DNA of 64,000 nt, taken from contig NZ_CANLRG010000004.1 in NCBI RefSeq assembly GCF_947493565.1, positions 186,001 through 250,000 on the forward strand, written 5' to 3'. Below are positions 9,554-18,570 of the stretch, in pieces. How positions within the stretch are numbered: position 1 is the first letter of the stretch; every line of letters begins with the position of its first letter. This DNA comes from an uncultured Lutibacter sp. GTDB taxonomy: Bacteria; Bacteroidota; Bacteroidia; Flavobacteriales; Flavobacteriaceae. A model generated the notes under the pieces. It saw only the letters and a list, made by a program, of their open reading frames with translations. It was not told the origin of the DNA and did no database searches. The position numbers and the translations under genes were made by a program.

Positions 9554-10827
9554 ACTTTATTTTTCTTAGCCACAATTTCATCTAAACATAAATTACCAAT
9601 ACTACCTTTATGAGTATGATTTACTGTTTTATCTGGATAAAAATTACCTTCATTAATATTCTTTCCTACAATTTTATAAGCATCTCTAAATGGGGCTCCA
9701 TTTTGAACCAATTTGTTCACCTCTTCAACACTAAACAAATACAAGTATTTCTCATCATCAACAATTGTGGTATTTACCACAATATTTTGCAAAGAATAGG
9801 TTAACATTTCCAAACAAGATTTTAAGGTTGAAAATGAAGGTATCAACCCTTCTTTCAACAATTGTAAGTCTCTATGATAACCGCTTGGCAAATTATTAGT
9901 AATTAACGTAAACTCATAAGGCAATGCTTGAAGCTTATTACATTTTCCTCTAATCAATTCAAAAACATCTGGATTTTTTTTATGAGGCATAATACTAGAG
10001 CCTGTTGTTAATTCATCAGGAAAAGAAATAAAATTGAAATTTTGACTCATATATAAGCAAATATCCATACTCATTTTTGCCAAAGTACTCGCTACAGAAC
10101 TTAATGCAAAGGAAACTGATTTTTCTAATTTACCTCTTCCCATTTGAGCAGCAACTGAATTAAATTTTAAAGTATTAAAATTCAATAATTTGGTAGTTTC
10201 ATCTCTATCAATTGGGAAAGAACTTCCATAACCAGCTGCTGAGCCTAACGGATTTTGATCAGCAACTTTATACGCTGCTTTTAGAAAATAAATATCATCT
10301 ATCAATGTTTCTGCATACGCTGAAAACCACATTCCAAATGAAGACGGCATAGCTACTTGCAAATGTGTATAACCTGGCAATAATACATTTTCATACTGTT
10401 TTGCTAAAGCTATTAGCAAATTAAATAATTCATCAACTTCTGTATTTATTTCTGTTAAAGCATCTTTTAAATACAAATGCACATCTACTAAAACTTGATC
10501 GTTTCTTGAACGTGCGGTATGAATTTTTTTCCCAGTATCACCTAATTTTTCAGTTAATAAAAACTCAATTTTAGAATGTACATCTTCAAAAGATTCTTCT
10601 ATAATAAAATTACCTTCTTCAATTGTTTTTAAAATTGAATTTAGAGCTATTTCTAAACCATTAATTTCGGTAGTAGATAGCAACCCTATTTTATGTAACA
10701 TTTTAGCATGTGCCAAATTTCCTATTACATCATATTTTGCTAAAATTAAATCTAATTCTCTATCGTTACCCACAGTAAACAAATCTATTTTTTTATCTGT
10801 AGAAAATCCTTTGTCCCAAAGTTTCAT
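9550..10827 (-). CDS. argH: Argininosuccinate lyase
   Basis: ArgH splits argininosuccinate into arginine and fumarate, the last step of the pathway. The 425-residue protein carries the superfamily signature GSSIMPHKKNPD near residue 275, with the HTARSRNDQ motif further upstream. It is the last gene of the arginine operon, 12 nt after argE, and converges with the pseudouridine synthase. I see no separate terminator in the overlap. Confidence 0.97.
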   Translation of the reverse strand: MKLWDKGFSTDKKIDLFTVGNDRELDLILAKYDVIGNLAHAKMLHKIGLLSTTEINGLEIALNSILKTIEEGNFIIEESFEDVHSKIEFLLTEKLGDTGKKIHTARSRNDQVLVDVHLYLKDALTEINTEVDELFNLLIALAKQYENVLLPGYTHLQVAMPSSFGMWFSAYAETLIDDIYFLKAAYKVADQNPLGSAAGYGSSFPIDRDETTKLLNFNTLKFNSVAAQMGRGKLEKSVSFALSSVASTLAKMSMDICLYMSQNFNFISFPDELTTGSSIMPHKKNPDVFELIRGKCNKLQALPYEFTLITNNLPSGYHRDLQLLKEGLIPSFSTLKSCLEMLTYSLQNIVVNTTIVDDEKYLYLFSVEEVNKLVQNGAPFRDAYKIVGKNINEGNFYPDKTVNHTHKGSIGNLCLDEIVAKKNKV

Positions 10828-10839
10828 CCTTAATATTTT

Positions 10840-11898
10840 TTAAATTATTTCTTCTAATATTTTAATATACAATTGTAACCCTTCAACAATTTCATTTATG
10901 TATATAAATTCATCTGCTGTATGAGATCGTAAACTTTGCCCTGGCCCTAATTTTAAAGAAGGGCAACTCAACACAGCTTGATCTGACAATGTTGGTGAAC
11001 CATAAGTTTGTCTTCCAAGCTTAATCCCCGCTTTTACAATAGGGTGATTTTTAGGAATGGATGATGAATTTAAGCGTAGTGATCTAGGACAAACTTCTGA
11101 AGCTACATTTGATTGAATGATATCAAATACTTCCTGATTTGAATATACATCTGTTACACGTACATCCACCACATATTTACAACTTGCAGGGATTACATTA
11201 TGCTGATGACCAGCTTCAATTTGAGTAACTGTCATTTTAACCTTACCTAAAGTTTCAGATTCTTTTGGAAATTCATAGTTTTGAAACCAATGAATATCAT
11301 TTATAGCATTGTAAATAGCATTATCACCAATACCATGAGCCGCATGGCCTGCCGTTCCTTTTGCTTCGCAATTTAAAACCATCAATCCTTTTTCTGCAAT
11401 TGCCAAATTCATTAAAGTTGGCTCTCCAACAATTGCAAAGTCAATTTCTGGTATAATGCTAAGCATGCTATTTAAACCATTTGGTCCAGAATTTTCTTCT
11501 TCAGCAGATGCAACTATCACTAAATTATATTTCAAATCTGTTTTATTATAAAAATAAGTAAACGTAGCTAACAATGAAACTAAACAACCACCAGCATCAT
11601 TACTTCCTAAACCATATAATTTTCCATCTATTATTTCGGCTTTTAAAGGATTACGAGTATAACCTTTATTAGGCTTTACCGTATCATGATGTGAGTTTAA
11701 TAAAATGGTTTTTTTAGAAAAATCAAAGTATTTATTTTTTGCCCAAACATTATGTTTATCACTTTCAAATTTAATATTATGATTCGAAAAATATTGCATA
11801 ATTAATAATGCAGTTTCATTTTCTTCACCTGAAAAAGATTGGGTAGAAATTAATTTTTGAAGCAACTCTATTGCTCCATCTGTTAGTTGTTGTATCAT
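10840..11898 (-). CDS. argE: M20 metallohydrolase, acylornithine or acylcitrulline deacylase
   Basis: The 352-residue protein is an M20 family di-zinc peptidase with the metal-binding NSHHDTV, the GLGSNDAGG motif and the acid pair in SAEEENSG. In the operon it follows argB. In Bacteroidetes the intermediates of this pathway are thought to be N-succinyl rather than N-acetyl, so the substrate is probably N-succinylcitrulline or N-acetylcitrulline after the ArgF' step. The exact acyl group cannot be seen. It overlaps argB by one base. Confidence 0.88.
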   Translation of the reverse strand: MIQQLTDGAIELLQKLISTQSFSGEENETALLIMQYFSNHNIKFESDKHNVWAKNKYFDFSKKTILLNSHHDTVKPNKGYTRNPLKAEIIDGKLYGLGSNDAGGCLVSLLATFTYFYNKTDLKYNLVIVASAEEENSGPNGLNSMLSIIPEIDFAIVGEPTLMNLAIAEKGLMVLNCEAKGTAGHAAHGIGDNAIYNAINDIHWFQNYEFPKESETLGKVKMTVTQIEAGHQHNVIPASCKYVVDVRVTDVYSNQEVFDIIQSNVASEVCPRSLRLNSSSIPKNHPIVKAGIKLGRQTYGSPTLSDQAVLSCPSLKLGPGQSLRSHTADEFIYINEIVEGLQLYIKILEEII

Positions 11899-12683
11899 TA
11901 TTTTAAACTTAAAGTGGTATATTTAGTTGTAGTAGAATTTATTAATGAAGCGTCTCCTATTTTTACTTTTCCTACTCCATTTTCTAACGCATTAAAACAA
12001 TTTTGCAGCTTTGGCAACATTCCATTTGCTATAATACCTTCATCTACTAACTGTTTATATTTTTTTAAATTTATTTTTTCAATTATTGAATTTTCATCTT
12101 CTATGTTTTTTAAAACACCTTGCAACTCAAAAACATAATTTATTTCTGTTTCAAATAACTTACTCATACCAATTGCTATTTCAGCGGCTATGGTATCTGC
12201 ATTTGTATTTAATAATTGACCTTTTTTATTATGGGTAATTGCACAAAAAACTGGTGTAATCTTATTTTCTAACAATAGCGATATCATTTCTGGATTTATT
12301 TTATCAATATCTCCAACAAAACCATAATCAACATCATTTATATCTCGTTTATGAGCAATAATGACATTAGCGTCAGCCCCAGTTAAACCCATAGCATTAC
12401 AATTAAATTGTTGTAGTTTTGCAGTAATATTTTTATTTAATAACCCTGCATAAACCATTGTTACAACTTCTAAAGTTTCTGCGTTAGTAACCCTTCTACC
12501 ATTCACCATTTTTGAAACTAGCCCCATTGCAGATGAAATTTCAGAAGCTCTTTTACCACCTCCATGGACTAATATTTTAGGCTCTTTCAATGTTGAAAAG
12601 TTTTTTAAAAAAGAGTTTAAAGCATGTTCATCATTAATAACATTCCCTCCAATTTTTACAATTTGTAACTTTTGTTTTTCCAT
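11898..12683 (-). CDS. argB: N-acylglutamate kinase
   Basis: ArgB phosphorylates the gamma-carboxyl of N-acetylglutamate or, in this phylum, probably N-succinylglutamate. The 261-residue amino-acid-kinase fold shows KIGGNVI at the N-terminus, LVHGGGKRAS in the phosphate-binding loop and the NTNADTIAAEIAI motif. The N-terminal helix linked to arginine feedback in ring-forming ArgB is absent. This is consistent with control at transcription, but that is an inference. It lies 1 nt after argF'. Confidence 0.93.
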   Translation of the reverse strand: MEKQKLQIVKIGGNVINDEHALNSFLKNFSTLKEPKILVHGGGKRASEISSAMGLVSKMVNGRRVTNAETLEVVTMVYAGLLNKNITAKLQQFNCNAMGLTGADANVIIAHKRDINDVDYGFVGDIDKINPEMISLLLENKITPVFCAITHNKKGQLLNTNADTIAAEIAIGMSKLFETEINYVFELQGVLKNIEDENSIIEKINLKKYKQLVDEGIIANGMLPKLQNCFNALENGVGKVKIGDASLINSTTTKYTTLSLK

Positions 12684-12684
12684 T

Positions 12685-13626
12685 TTATTCTAAAATTTTC
12701 TTTAACACAATTTGCGCTGCATAAGTTCTATTGTTAGCTTGCTGAATTACAATTGAGTTTTTAGAATCAATTACCTCATCTGCAACAATCACATTTCTTC
12801 TAACTGGTAAACAATGCATAAATTTTGCGTTGTTAGTTAACTTCATTTTTTCAGAAGTAATCATCCAACTAGCATCTATATTATCAACTTTACCATAATT
12901 TTTAAATGAACTCCAGTTTTTTACATAAACAAAATCTGCTTTCTCAAACGCTTTTTCTTGGTTGTATTCTATTTTAGAGTTTTTTGTAATTTCTGAATCT
13001 AACTCATACCCTATGGGGTGTGTAATTACAAAATCAGCTTCTTTTAACTGCATCATCTCTATAAATGAATTTGCAACAGCATGTGGTAAAGCCTTTGGAT
13101 GCGGAGCCCAAGAAAGAACCACTTTTGGTTTATGTTTGGTTTTAAATTCTTCCATTGTAATGGCATCTGCCAATGCTTGTAAAGGGTGACCTATAGCACT
13201 TTCCATATTTACCACTGGAATTCCTGCGTATTTTTTAAAACTATTTATTACCTGCTCAGCTTTATCCTTTTCTTTATTAATTAAGCTTGCAAAAGATCTA
13301 ATAGCTATTATGTTGCAATATTGAGCTATTACTTTGGCAGCTTCTTTAACATGTTCAGATTTATCTTGATTCATCACTACTCCATCCTCAAACTCTAATT
13401 GCCATCCTTCACTTCCAAAATTCATAACAATTACATTTAACCCTAAATTTTGAGCAGCTTTTTGAGTACTTAAGCGTGTTCTTAAACTATTGTTAAAAAA
13501 CAACAAACAAATTGTTTTTCCTTTTCCAAGAGACTTAAATTTCAACTCATCCTGTTTCAAATCAATAGCTTCTTTGACGGCGACTTGAAGGTCTTCAATA
13601 TCGCTTATATGTGTGAAATTATTCAT
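12685..13626 (-). CDS. argF': N-succinylornithine (or N-acetylornithine) carbamoyltransferase
   Basis: This 313-residue transcarbamylase transfers carbamoyl to an N-acylornithine. It has the carbamoyl-phosphate motif SLRTR (47-51) and the HCLPVRR motif. Gene context and similarity to the Bacteroides enzyme point to the ArgF' branch and not to plain ornithine transcarbamylase. The residue reported to set acetyl versus succinyl specificity (Pro90 in the B. fragilis enzyme, Glu in the Xanthomonas one, from memory) falls in the stretch QDKSEH, where this protein has Ser90. The start overlaps the argD stop by 8 bp. Confidence 0.9.
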   Translation of the reverse strand: MNNFTHISDIEDLQVAVKEAIDLKQDELKFKSLGKGKTICLLFFNNSLRTRLSTQKAAQNLGLNVIVMNFGSEGWQLEFEDGVVMNQDKSEHVKEAAKVIAQYCNIIAIRSFASLINKEKDKAEQVINSFKKYAGIPVVNMESAIGHPLQALADAITMEEFKTKHKPKVVLSWAPHPKALPHAVANSFIEMMQLKEADFVITHPIGYELDSEITKNSKIEYNQEKAFEKADFVYVKNWSSFKNYGKVDNIDASWMITSEKMKLTNNAKFMHCLPVRRNVIVADEVIDSKNSIVIQQANNRTYAAQIVLKKILE

Positions 13627-14749
13627 TTAACAACTCTTTTAAGGCGTTAATAAATTGATTAATTTGAGTTTTAGTAATAGATAATGGCGGTAAAATTCTC
13701 AATAGTTTTTTATTATTAGAACCTCCGGTAAAAATGTGTTTATTAAAAATTAATTGCTTTCTTAGTTCGCCTACTTCAAAATCAAATTCTAGACCTAACA
13801 TTAAGCCCTTTCCTTTCACTTTTTTAACTTGAGGAATTTTAGTGATTTGTTCTAAAAAATAATTATAAATCTCATTTACATTTTCCATTAAATGTTCATT
13901 TTTTATAGTATCTACTACTGAAATTCCAGCTGCACAAGCCAAGTGATTTCCTCCAAAAGTAGTTCCTAACATTCCGTAAGTTGCTTTATATTTATCAGCA
14001 ATTAACACCCCTCCTATTGGAAAGCCATTTCCCATGCCTTTGGCTATAGTAATTATGTCTGGCTTAATTTTATGATGTTGAAAGGCGAAAAATTTTCCAC
14101 TTCTACCATAGCCAGACTGTACTTCATCTAGAATTAATACTACATCATTTTTATTACATATTTTTTCAACTTCCTGAAAAAAATCTGTAGTTCCTTCATC
14201 CAAACCTCCAACCCCTTGAATTCCTTCAATAATTACAGCAGCCACATCATTCTTACCTATTTCATGAATAACTAATTCAACATCATTTAATGGTAAAAAC
14301 GTAACTTTTTGTTGTAAATTTATTGGTGCGTTTATAGCTGAATTATCTGTAACAGCTACCGCAGCCGACGTTCTTCCATGAAATGAATTTTTAAAGGAAA
14401 TAATTCTGCTTTTTTTGGTTATAAAAGAAGCCATTTTTAAAGCATTTTCATTAGCTTCAGCTCCTGAGTTACACAAAAACAAATTATAATTTTCACAGCC
14501 AGAAATTACACCTAACTTTTTAGCTAATTCTACCTGTAATGGATTTTGAATTGAATTGGAATAAAATCCAATATTATTCAGTTGCGTTGTTATTTTTTCA
14601 ACATAATTTGGATGAGAATGACCAATTGATATCACTCCATGTCCGCCATATAAATCTAAATATTGTGTATTATTTTCATCCCAAACAACTGCTCCTTTCG
14701 CTTTTATTGGAGTAACATTGTATAATGGATATACTTCAAATAAATTCAT
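13619..14749 (-). CDS. argD: Acylornithine aminotransferase
   Basis: ArgD is a class III PLP enzyme that converts N-acylglutamate semialdehyde to N-acylornithine. The 376-residue protein shows LILDEVQSGYGRSG and the PLP lysine in IAKGMGNGFPIGG. The open frame begins with TTG at 14782 inside proC; I chose the ATG at 14749, which gives the usual N-terminus MNLFEVYPLYNV and leaves 10 nt after proC. The neighbours proC and argF' fit the pathway. Confidence 0.94.
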   Translation of the reverse strand: MNLFEVYPLYNVTPIKAKGAVVWDENNTQYLDLYGGHGVISIGHSHPNYVEKITTQLNNIGFYSNSIQNPLQVELAKKLGVISGCENYNLFLCNSGAEANENALKMASFITKKSRIISFKNSFHGRTSAAVAVTDNSAINAPINLQQKVTFLPLNDVELVIHEIGKNDVAAVIIEGIQGVGGLDEGTTDFFQEVEKICNKNDVVLILDEVQSGYGRSGKFFAFQHHKIKPDIITIAKGMGNGFPIGGVLIADKYKATYGMLGTTFGGNHLACAAGISVVDTIKNEHLMENVNEIYNYFLEQITKIPQVKKVKGKGLMLGLEFDFEVGELRKQLIFNKHIFTGGSNNKKLLRILPPLSITKTQINQFINALKELLNE

Positions 14750-14759
14750 TTTAAATTGT

Positions 14760-15548
14760 TTAAATTTGATTAATTTTTTCAAAAGAAGTTACTAAACCTT
14801 TTATTAAAGACGAGCTTAAACCTTGATGCTCCATTTCATTTAAGCCTTCAATGGTACAGCCACTTGGTGTAGTAACTTTATCTATTTCCTGTTCTGGATG
14901 ATTTCCAGATTTTACCAATAAACTTGAAGCTCCTAAGCAAGTTTGCATGGCTAGTTCTTGAGCTTCTTTTGCATCAAAACCCAGCTGTATTGCTCCTTGA
15001 GTGGTAGCTCTAATTAAACGCATCCAAAAAGCAATACCACTTGCACATATAACAGTGGCCGCTTGCATTAATTTTTCATCAATTTGTAAGGTAGTACCAA
15101 GTGAATTAAAAATAGTAGTTGCACTGGTTAATTTTTCTTCACCTTTTTGGTTAGCGCACAAACATGTCATAGATTCTGAAACCGAAATTGCCGTATTAGG
15201 CATACTTCTAATAATAGCTATTTCTTTGCCTAAAACGCTTTCAATTTCTTCAATTTTTCTACCTGTAACAACCGAAATAATAGTGTGTTTTGATTGTAAA
15301 TCACATTTTATCTCACTCAAAACTTGTTTCAATTGTTTTGGTTGAACCGCTACAATTATAATTTCAGAATTTTGAATGGCCTTGTTGTTATTAGCAGTAA
15401 TTTTAACCTTAGTTCCAAAATTACAATTTGTTAAATCTGAAATAGTTCTTTTTGTCAAATACAAAGAATCCAGTTTTAAATCACTATTTAGCATTCCTTT
15501 TGCAATTGACATTCCTAAATTACCTGCTCCTATAATAGCTATTTTCAT
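14760..15548 (-). CDS. proC: Pyrroline-5-carboxylate reductase
   Basis: ProC reduces pyrroline-5-carboxylate to proline. The 262-residue protein has the NAD(P) loop IGAGNLGMS at the N-terminus and the C-terminal VTTPSGCTIEGL motif typical of the family. Its place between argC and argD inside the arginine operon is notable: the proline and arginine routes share a glutamate-semialdehyde chemistry, so the two pathways may be expressed together. Confidence 0.95.
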   Translation of the reverse strand: MKIAIIGAGNLGMSIAKGMLNSDLKLDSLYLTKRTISDLTNCNFGTKVKITANNNKAIQNSEIIIVAVQPKQLKQVLSEIKCDLQSKHTIISVVTGRKIEEIESVLGKEIAIIRSMPNTAISVSESMTCLCANQKGEEKLTSATTIFNSLGTTLQIDEKLMQAATVICASGIAFWMRLIRATTQGAIQLGFDAKEAQELAMQTCLGASSLLVKSGNHPEQEIDKVTTPSGCTIEGLNEMEHQGLSSSLIKGLVTSFEKINQI

Positions 15549-15558
15549 AAATATTAAT

Positions 15559-16536
15559 TTAAAATGAAGTTGCCTTTAATTGTAGCCCTTCCTCTTCTAG
15601 AAAGCCAAACATTAAATTCATATTTTGAATTGCCTGTCCCGAAGCTCCTTTTAATAAATTATCAATAACAGAAGTTATTAATAGTTGATTTCCATGTTTT
15701 TCTAAATGCAAAAAACAATTATTGGTATTGACCACTTGCTTTAAATGAATTGGAAGCTTTGAAACATGTGTAAAAACTTCATTTTTATAATAGGTTTCAA
15801 ATAATTCATAAGCCTGTTCAATACTTTCTTCAAAAGTTAAATAAACAGATGCAAAAATTCCTCTGCTAAAATTTCCTCTATTTGGAATAAAAAATAGGTC
15901 TTCTGAAAAATTATTTTGTAACAAATTTAATGTTTCATTAATTTCTCCTAAATGTTGATGTGTAAATGCTTTATAAACAGAGAAATTATTATCTCTCCAG
16001 CTAAAATGTGTTGTTTTACTTGGAGAAACACCAGCACCAGTTGAACCAGTTGTTGCATTGATATGAACTGAGCTATTTATTTTTGAAGCTTTCGCTAAAG
16101 GTAGCAAAGCCAATTGAATTGCGGTTGCAAAACAACCTGGATTTGCAATATAGTTGGATTTTTGAATTACTTTTTTTTGAAGTTCAGGTAATCCGTACAC
16201 AAATTTATATCCTTTAAAAGCGGAATCCTCTTTCAATCTAAAATCGTTGCTTAAGTCTATTATTTTAGTCTTTTTAGAAAATGAATTTTTTTCTAAAAAA
16301 GTGGTTGAATTTCCATGTCCCAAACACAAAAACAGCACATCAACATCTGGATTAATTTTATGGGTAAATTTTAATTCTAAAGCCCCTAACAAATCTTGAT
16401 GAACTTCATAAATATAATTCCCTGCATTTGAAGTACTAAATACAAAATCTAATTCAACTTGTGAGTGATTTACCAACAACCTAATTAATTCTCCTGCAGT
16501 ATAACCTGCTCCTCCAACAATTCCTACTTTAATCAT
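15559..16536 (-). CDS. argC: N-acyl-gamma-glutamyl-phosphate reductase
   Basis: ArgC reduces the acylglutamyl phosphate made by ArgB to the semialdehyde. The 325-residue protein has the nucleotide-binding GIVGGAGYTAGELIR at the N-terminus and the active-site cysteine in NPGCFATA. It overlaps the end of argG by 4 bp and precedes proC by 10 nt. Confidence 0.96.
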   Translation of the reverse strand: MIKVGIVGGAGYTAGELIRLLVNHSQVELDFVFSTSNAGNYIYEVHQDLLGALELKFTHKINPDVDVLFLCLGHGNSTTFLEKNSFSKKTKIIDLSNDFRLKEDSAFKGYKFVYGLPELQKKVIQKSNYIANPGCFATAIQLALLPLAKASKINSSVHINATTGSTGAGVSPSKTTHFSWRDNNFSVYKAFTHQHLGEINETLNLLQNNFSEDLFFIPNRGNFSRGIFASVYLTFEESIEQAYELFETYYKNEVFTHVSKLPIHLKQVVNTNNCFLHLEKHGNQLLITSVIDNLLKGASGQAIQNMNLMFGFLEEEGLQLKATSF

Positions 16537-17720
16537 AATTCTGAATTTACGCTGTGATATATTTTATTTGAAGTCCCTAATATTTTAATAAAACCTTTGG
16601 CTTCTTCAGCGGTCCAAGCTTTGTTTGTTTCACCATATTCTCCAAATTTAGATTTCATTAAATCATGTTTAGATTCAATACCATTTAGACTAAAATGATA
16701 GGGTTTTAACGTGATAAACACTTCTCCTGTTACTGTTTTTTGAGCATCTTCTAAAAAGGCTTCAATATTTCTCATCACCGGCTCAAAATACTGTCCATCA
16801 TGCAACAACATTCCATACCAACTTCCTAATTGTTCCTTTAAATTTTGCTGCCATTTAGATAATACATGCTTTTCTAATAAATGATGTGCTTTAATTGTTA
16901 CAACTGCTGCTGCAGCTTCAAAGCCAACTCTTCCTTTAATCCCTACAATGGTATCTCCCACATGAATATCTCTTCCTATAGCATATTTTGAAGCAATTTC
17001 TTCTAATTTTAAAATGGTGTTCACTGGTGAATCTAGTTCGTCATTTAACCCTACTAATTCTCCTTTTTTAAAATGTAGTTTAATATTAGTTGGACTCGAT
17101 TTTTCTAATTGACTTGGATACGCTTCTTCTGGTAAACCTTGATGAGACGTTAAGGTTTCAACACCACCAATACTTGTTCCCCAAATTCCTTTATTTATAG
17201 AATATTTTGCTTTAGACCAAGGGTAATCCACTCCATGCTTTTTTAAGTACGCTATTTCTTCTTGTCTTGAAAGTTTTAAATCTCTAATTGGAGTGATGAT
17301 CTCAATTTCTGGAGCCAATGTTTGAAAAATCATATCAAAACGCACCTGATCATTTCCAGCACCAGTACTTCCATGCGCTATGTATTTTGCCCCCACTTTT
17401 TTAGCATACTCTACAACTTCAATAGCTTGAAAAACTCTTTCAGCACTTACTGATAAAGGATAGGTGTTGTTTTTCAATACATTACCAAAAATCATATACT
17501 TGATAGCTTTTTGATAGTAAGTTTCTAAAATATTGGTATTAGTATGAGAGGCTACTCCCATATCATATGCTTTCTGTTCAACCAACTTAAGTTCGTTTTC
17601 TGAAAAACCTCCTGTATTCACTAAAACGCTATGAACTTCTAAATTTAGTTCATGTTGTAAATATTTTACGCAATAAGAAGTGTCTAAACCTCCACTGTAT
17701 GCTACAACTACTTTTTCCAT
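16533..17720 (-). CDS. argG: Argininosuccinate synthase
   Basis: ArgG joins citrulline and aspartate using ATP. The 395-residue sequence has the N-type pyrophosphatase loop AYSGGLDTSY (8-17), HGSTGAGNDQVRF and other family motifs. It is the second gene of the arginine operon, 1 nt after the GNAT gene. Confidence 0.97.
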   Translation of the reverse strand: MEKVVVAYSGGLDTSYCVKYLQHELNLEVHSVLVNTGGFSENELKLVEQKAYDMGVASHTNTNILETYYQKAIKYMIFGNVLKNNTYPLSVSAERVFQAIEVVEYAKKVGAKYIAHGSTGAGNDQVRFDMIFQTLAPEIEIITPIRDLKLSRQEEIAYLKKHGVDYPWSKAKYSINKGIWGTSIGGVETLTSHQGLPEEAYPSQLEKSSPTNIKLHFKKGELVGLNDELDSPVNTILKLEEIASKYAIGRDIHVGDTIVGIKGRVGFEAAAAVVTIKAHHLLEKHVLSKWQQNLKEQLGSWYGMLLHDGQYFEPVMRNIEAFLEDAQKTVTGEVFITLKPYHFSLNGIESKHDLMKSKFGEYGETNKAWTAEEAKGFIKILGTSNKIYHSVNSEL

Positions 17721-17721
17721 A

Positions 17722-18339
17722 TTATTTCTTGTTTTTTTTCAGCAATAATGATTGCTTAATTTTTTTTAACCTGTTTAATACTTTAGAATTGTACTCGTGA
17801 TGTTTGATATTTTTTTCATGATTTGGATCGTACAACATTCCTGTACACAAGCACATTTTTTTATTAGTTCGCATTAAAACATCATAATTATTACAAGTTT
17901 TACAACCATTCCAAAAAGCTTCATCAGAAGTGAGTTCTGAAAAAGTTACAGGCTGATAACCTAACTCATAATTAATTTTCATTACAGCTAAACCTGTGGT
18001 TATTCCAAATATTTTTGCTTTAGGAAATTTTTCTTTAGAATATTCTAAAATTTTAGTTTTTATTTTTTTGGCTAAACCTTGATTTCTAAAATTTGGATGT
18101 ACAATTAAACCTGAGTTTACTACAAACTCGTTATCACCCCATACTTCTATATAACAAAACCCTGCAAATTCATTATTATGAATTGCAATAACTGCATTGC
18201 CATTATTTATCTTTTTGATAATATATTCGGGTGTTCTTTCTGCAATACCAGTACCTCTAACCTTGGCAGATTCTTTGATGGTTTCACAAATAATTTCAGC
18301 ATATTTACTATGCGAATGATCAGCTATAACAACTTTCAT
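17722..18339 (-). CDS. GNAT acyltransferase, first gene of the arginine operon, candidate glutamate N-acyltransferase
   Basis: The 205-residue protein is a GNAT fold enzyme with an acyl-CoA-binding loop RNQGLAKK (85-92). Its C-terminal part carries a Cys cluster, CxxC at 146-149 and CxC at 163-165, that could bind a metal; the tail is strongly basic. No argA or argJ is seen in the window, and this gene leads the operon that holds every later step. I therefore infer that it makes N-acetyl- or N-succinylglutamate. The activity is not proven by the sequence. It lies directly behind the attenuator-like leader. Confidence 0.75.
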   Translation of the reverse strand: MKVVIADHSHSKYAEIICETIKESAKVRGTGIAERTPEYIIKKINNGNAVIAIHNNEFAGFCYIEVWGDNEFVVNSGLIVHPNFRNQGLAKKIKTKILEYSKEKFPKAKIFGITTGLAVMKINYELGYQPVTFSELTSDEAFWNGCKTCNNYDVLMRTNKKMCLCTGMLYDPNHEKNIKHHEYNSKVLNRLKKIKQSLLLKKNKK

Positions 18340-18378
18340 TGTTTACTATTTTAAATTAAAATTAACTATTGATGCTTT

Positions 18379-18406
18379 AAAAAAGGAAAACGAGCGCATC
18401 GTTTTC
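18379..18406 (-). terminator. Leader terminator of the arginine operon
   Basis: On the minus strand an 8-bp perfect stem GAAAACGA/TCGTTTTC (18386-18393 and 18399-18406) with loop TGCGC is followed by C and six T. It ends 39 nt before the GNAT start codon, the position expected for an attenuator. The stem is too far from ilvA to serve as that gene's terminator, since the leader ORF lies between. Confidence 0.65.
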
Positions 18407-18570
18407 AAAAGAAATTATGCCCACAAGGGGCGGCGACTTAAACTAAAGCGTACAACAATAATATCTAAAATAATTATTGTCAGATTTAAGTTTGTTTGTA
18501 TGTATATTGTGGTTTGCAAAATGATAGTGATAAATGAAAAATAATAAACTGATAATCTAATTGAAGTGAA
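18407..18570 (-). promoter_or_regulatory. Untranslated middle part of the arginine leader
   Basis: This 164-nt stretch separates the leader ORF from the terminator. It contains an AT-rich inverted repeat, ACAATAAT at 18455-18462 and ATTATTGT at 18473-18480, and a short GC hairpin GCCC/GGGC at 18419-18431. I could not find an RNA strand that pairs strongly with the terminator arm: the best is a 5-bp GCGCG/TGCGC contact with the end of the leader ORF. The repeat could instead be a repressor site. Confidence 0.4.
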
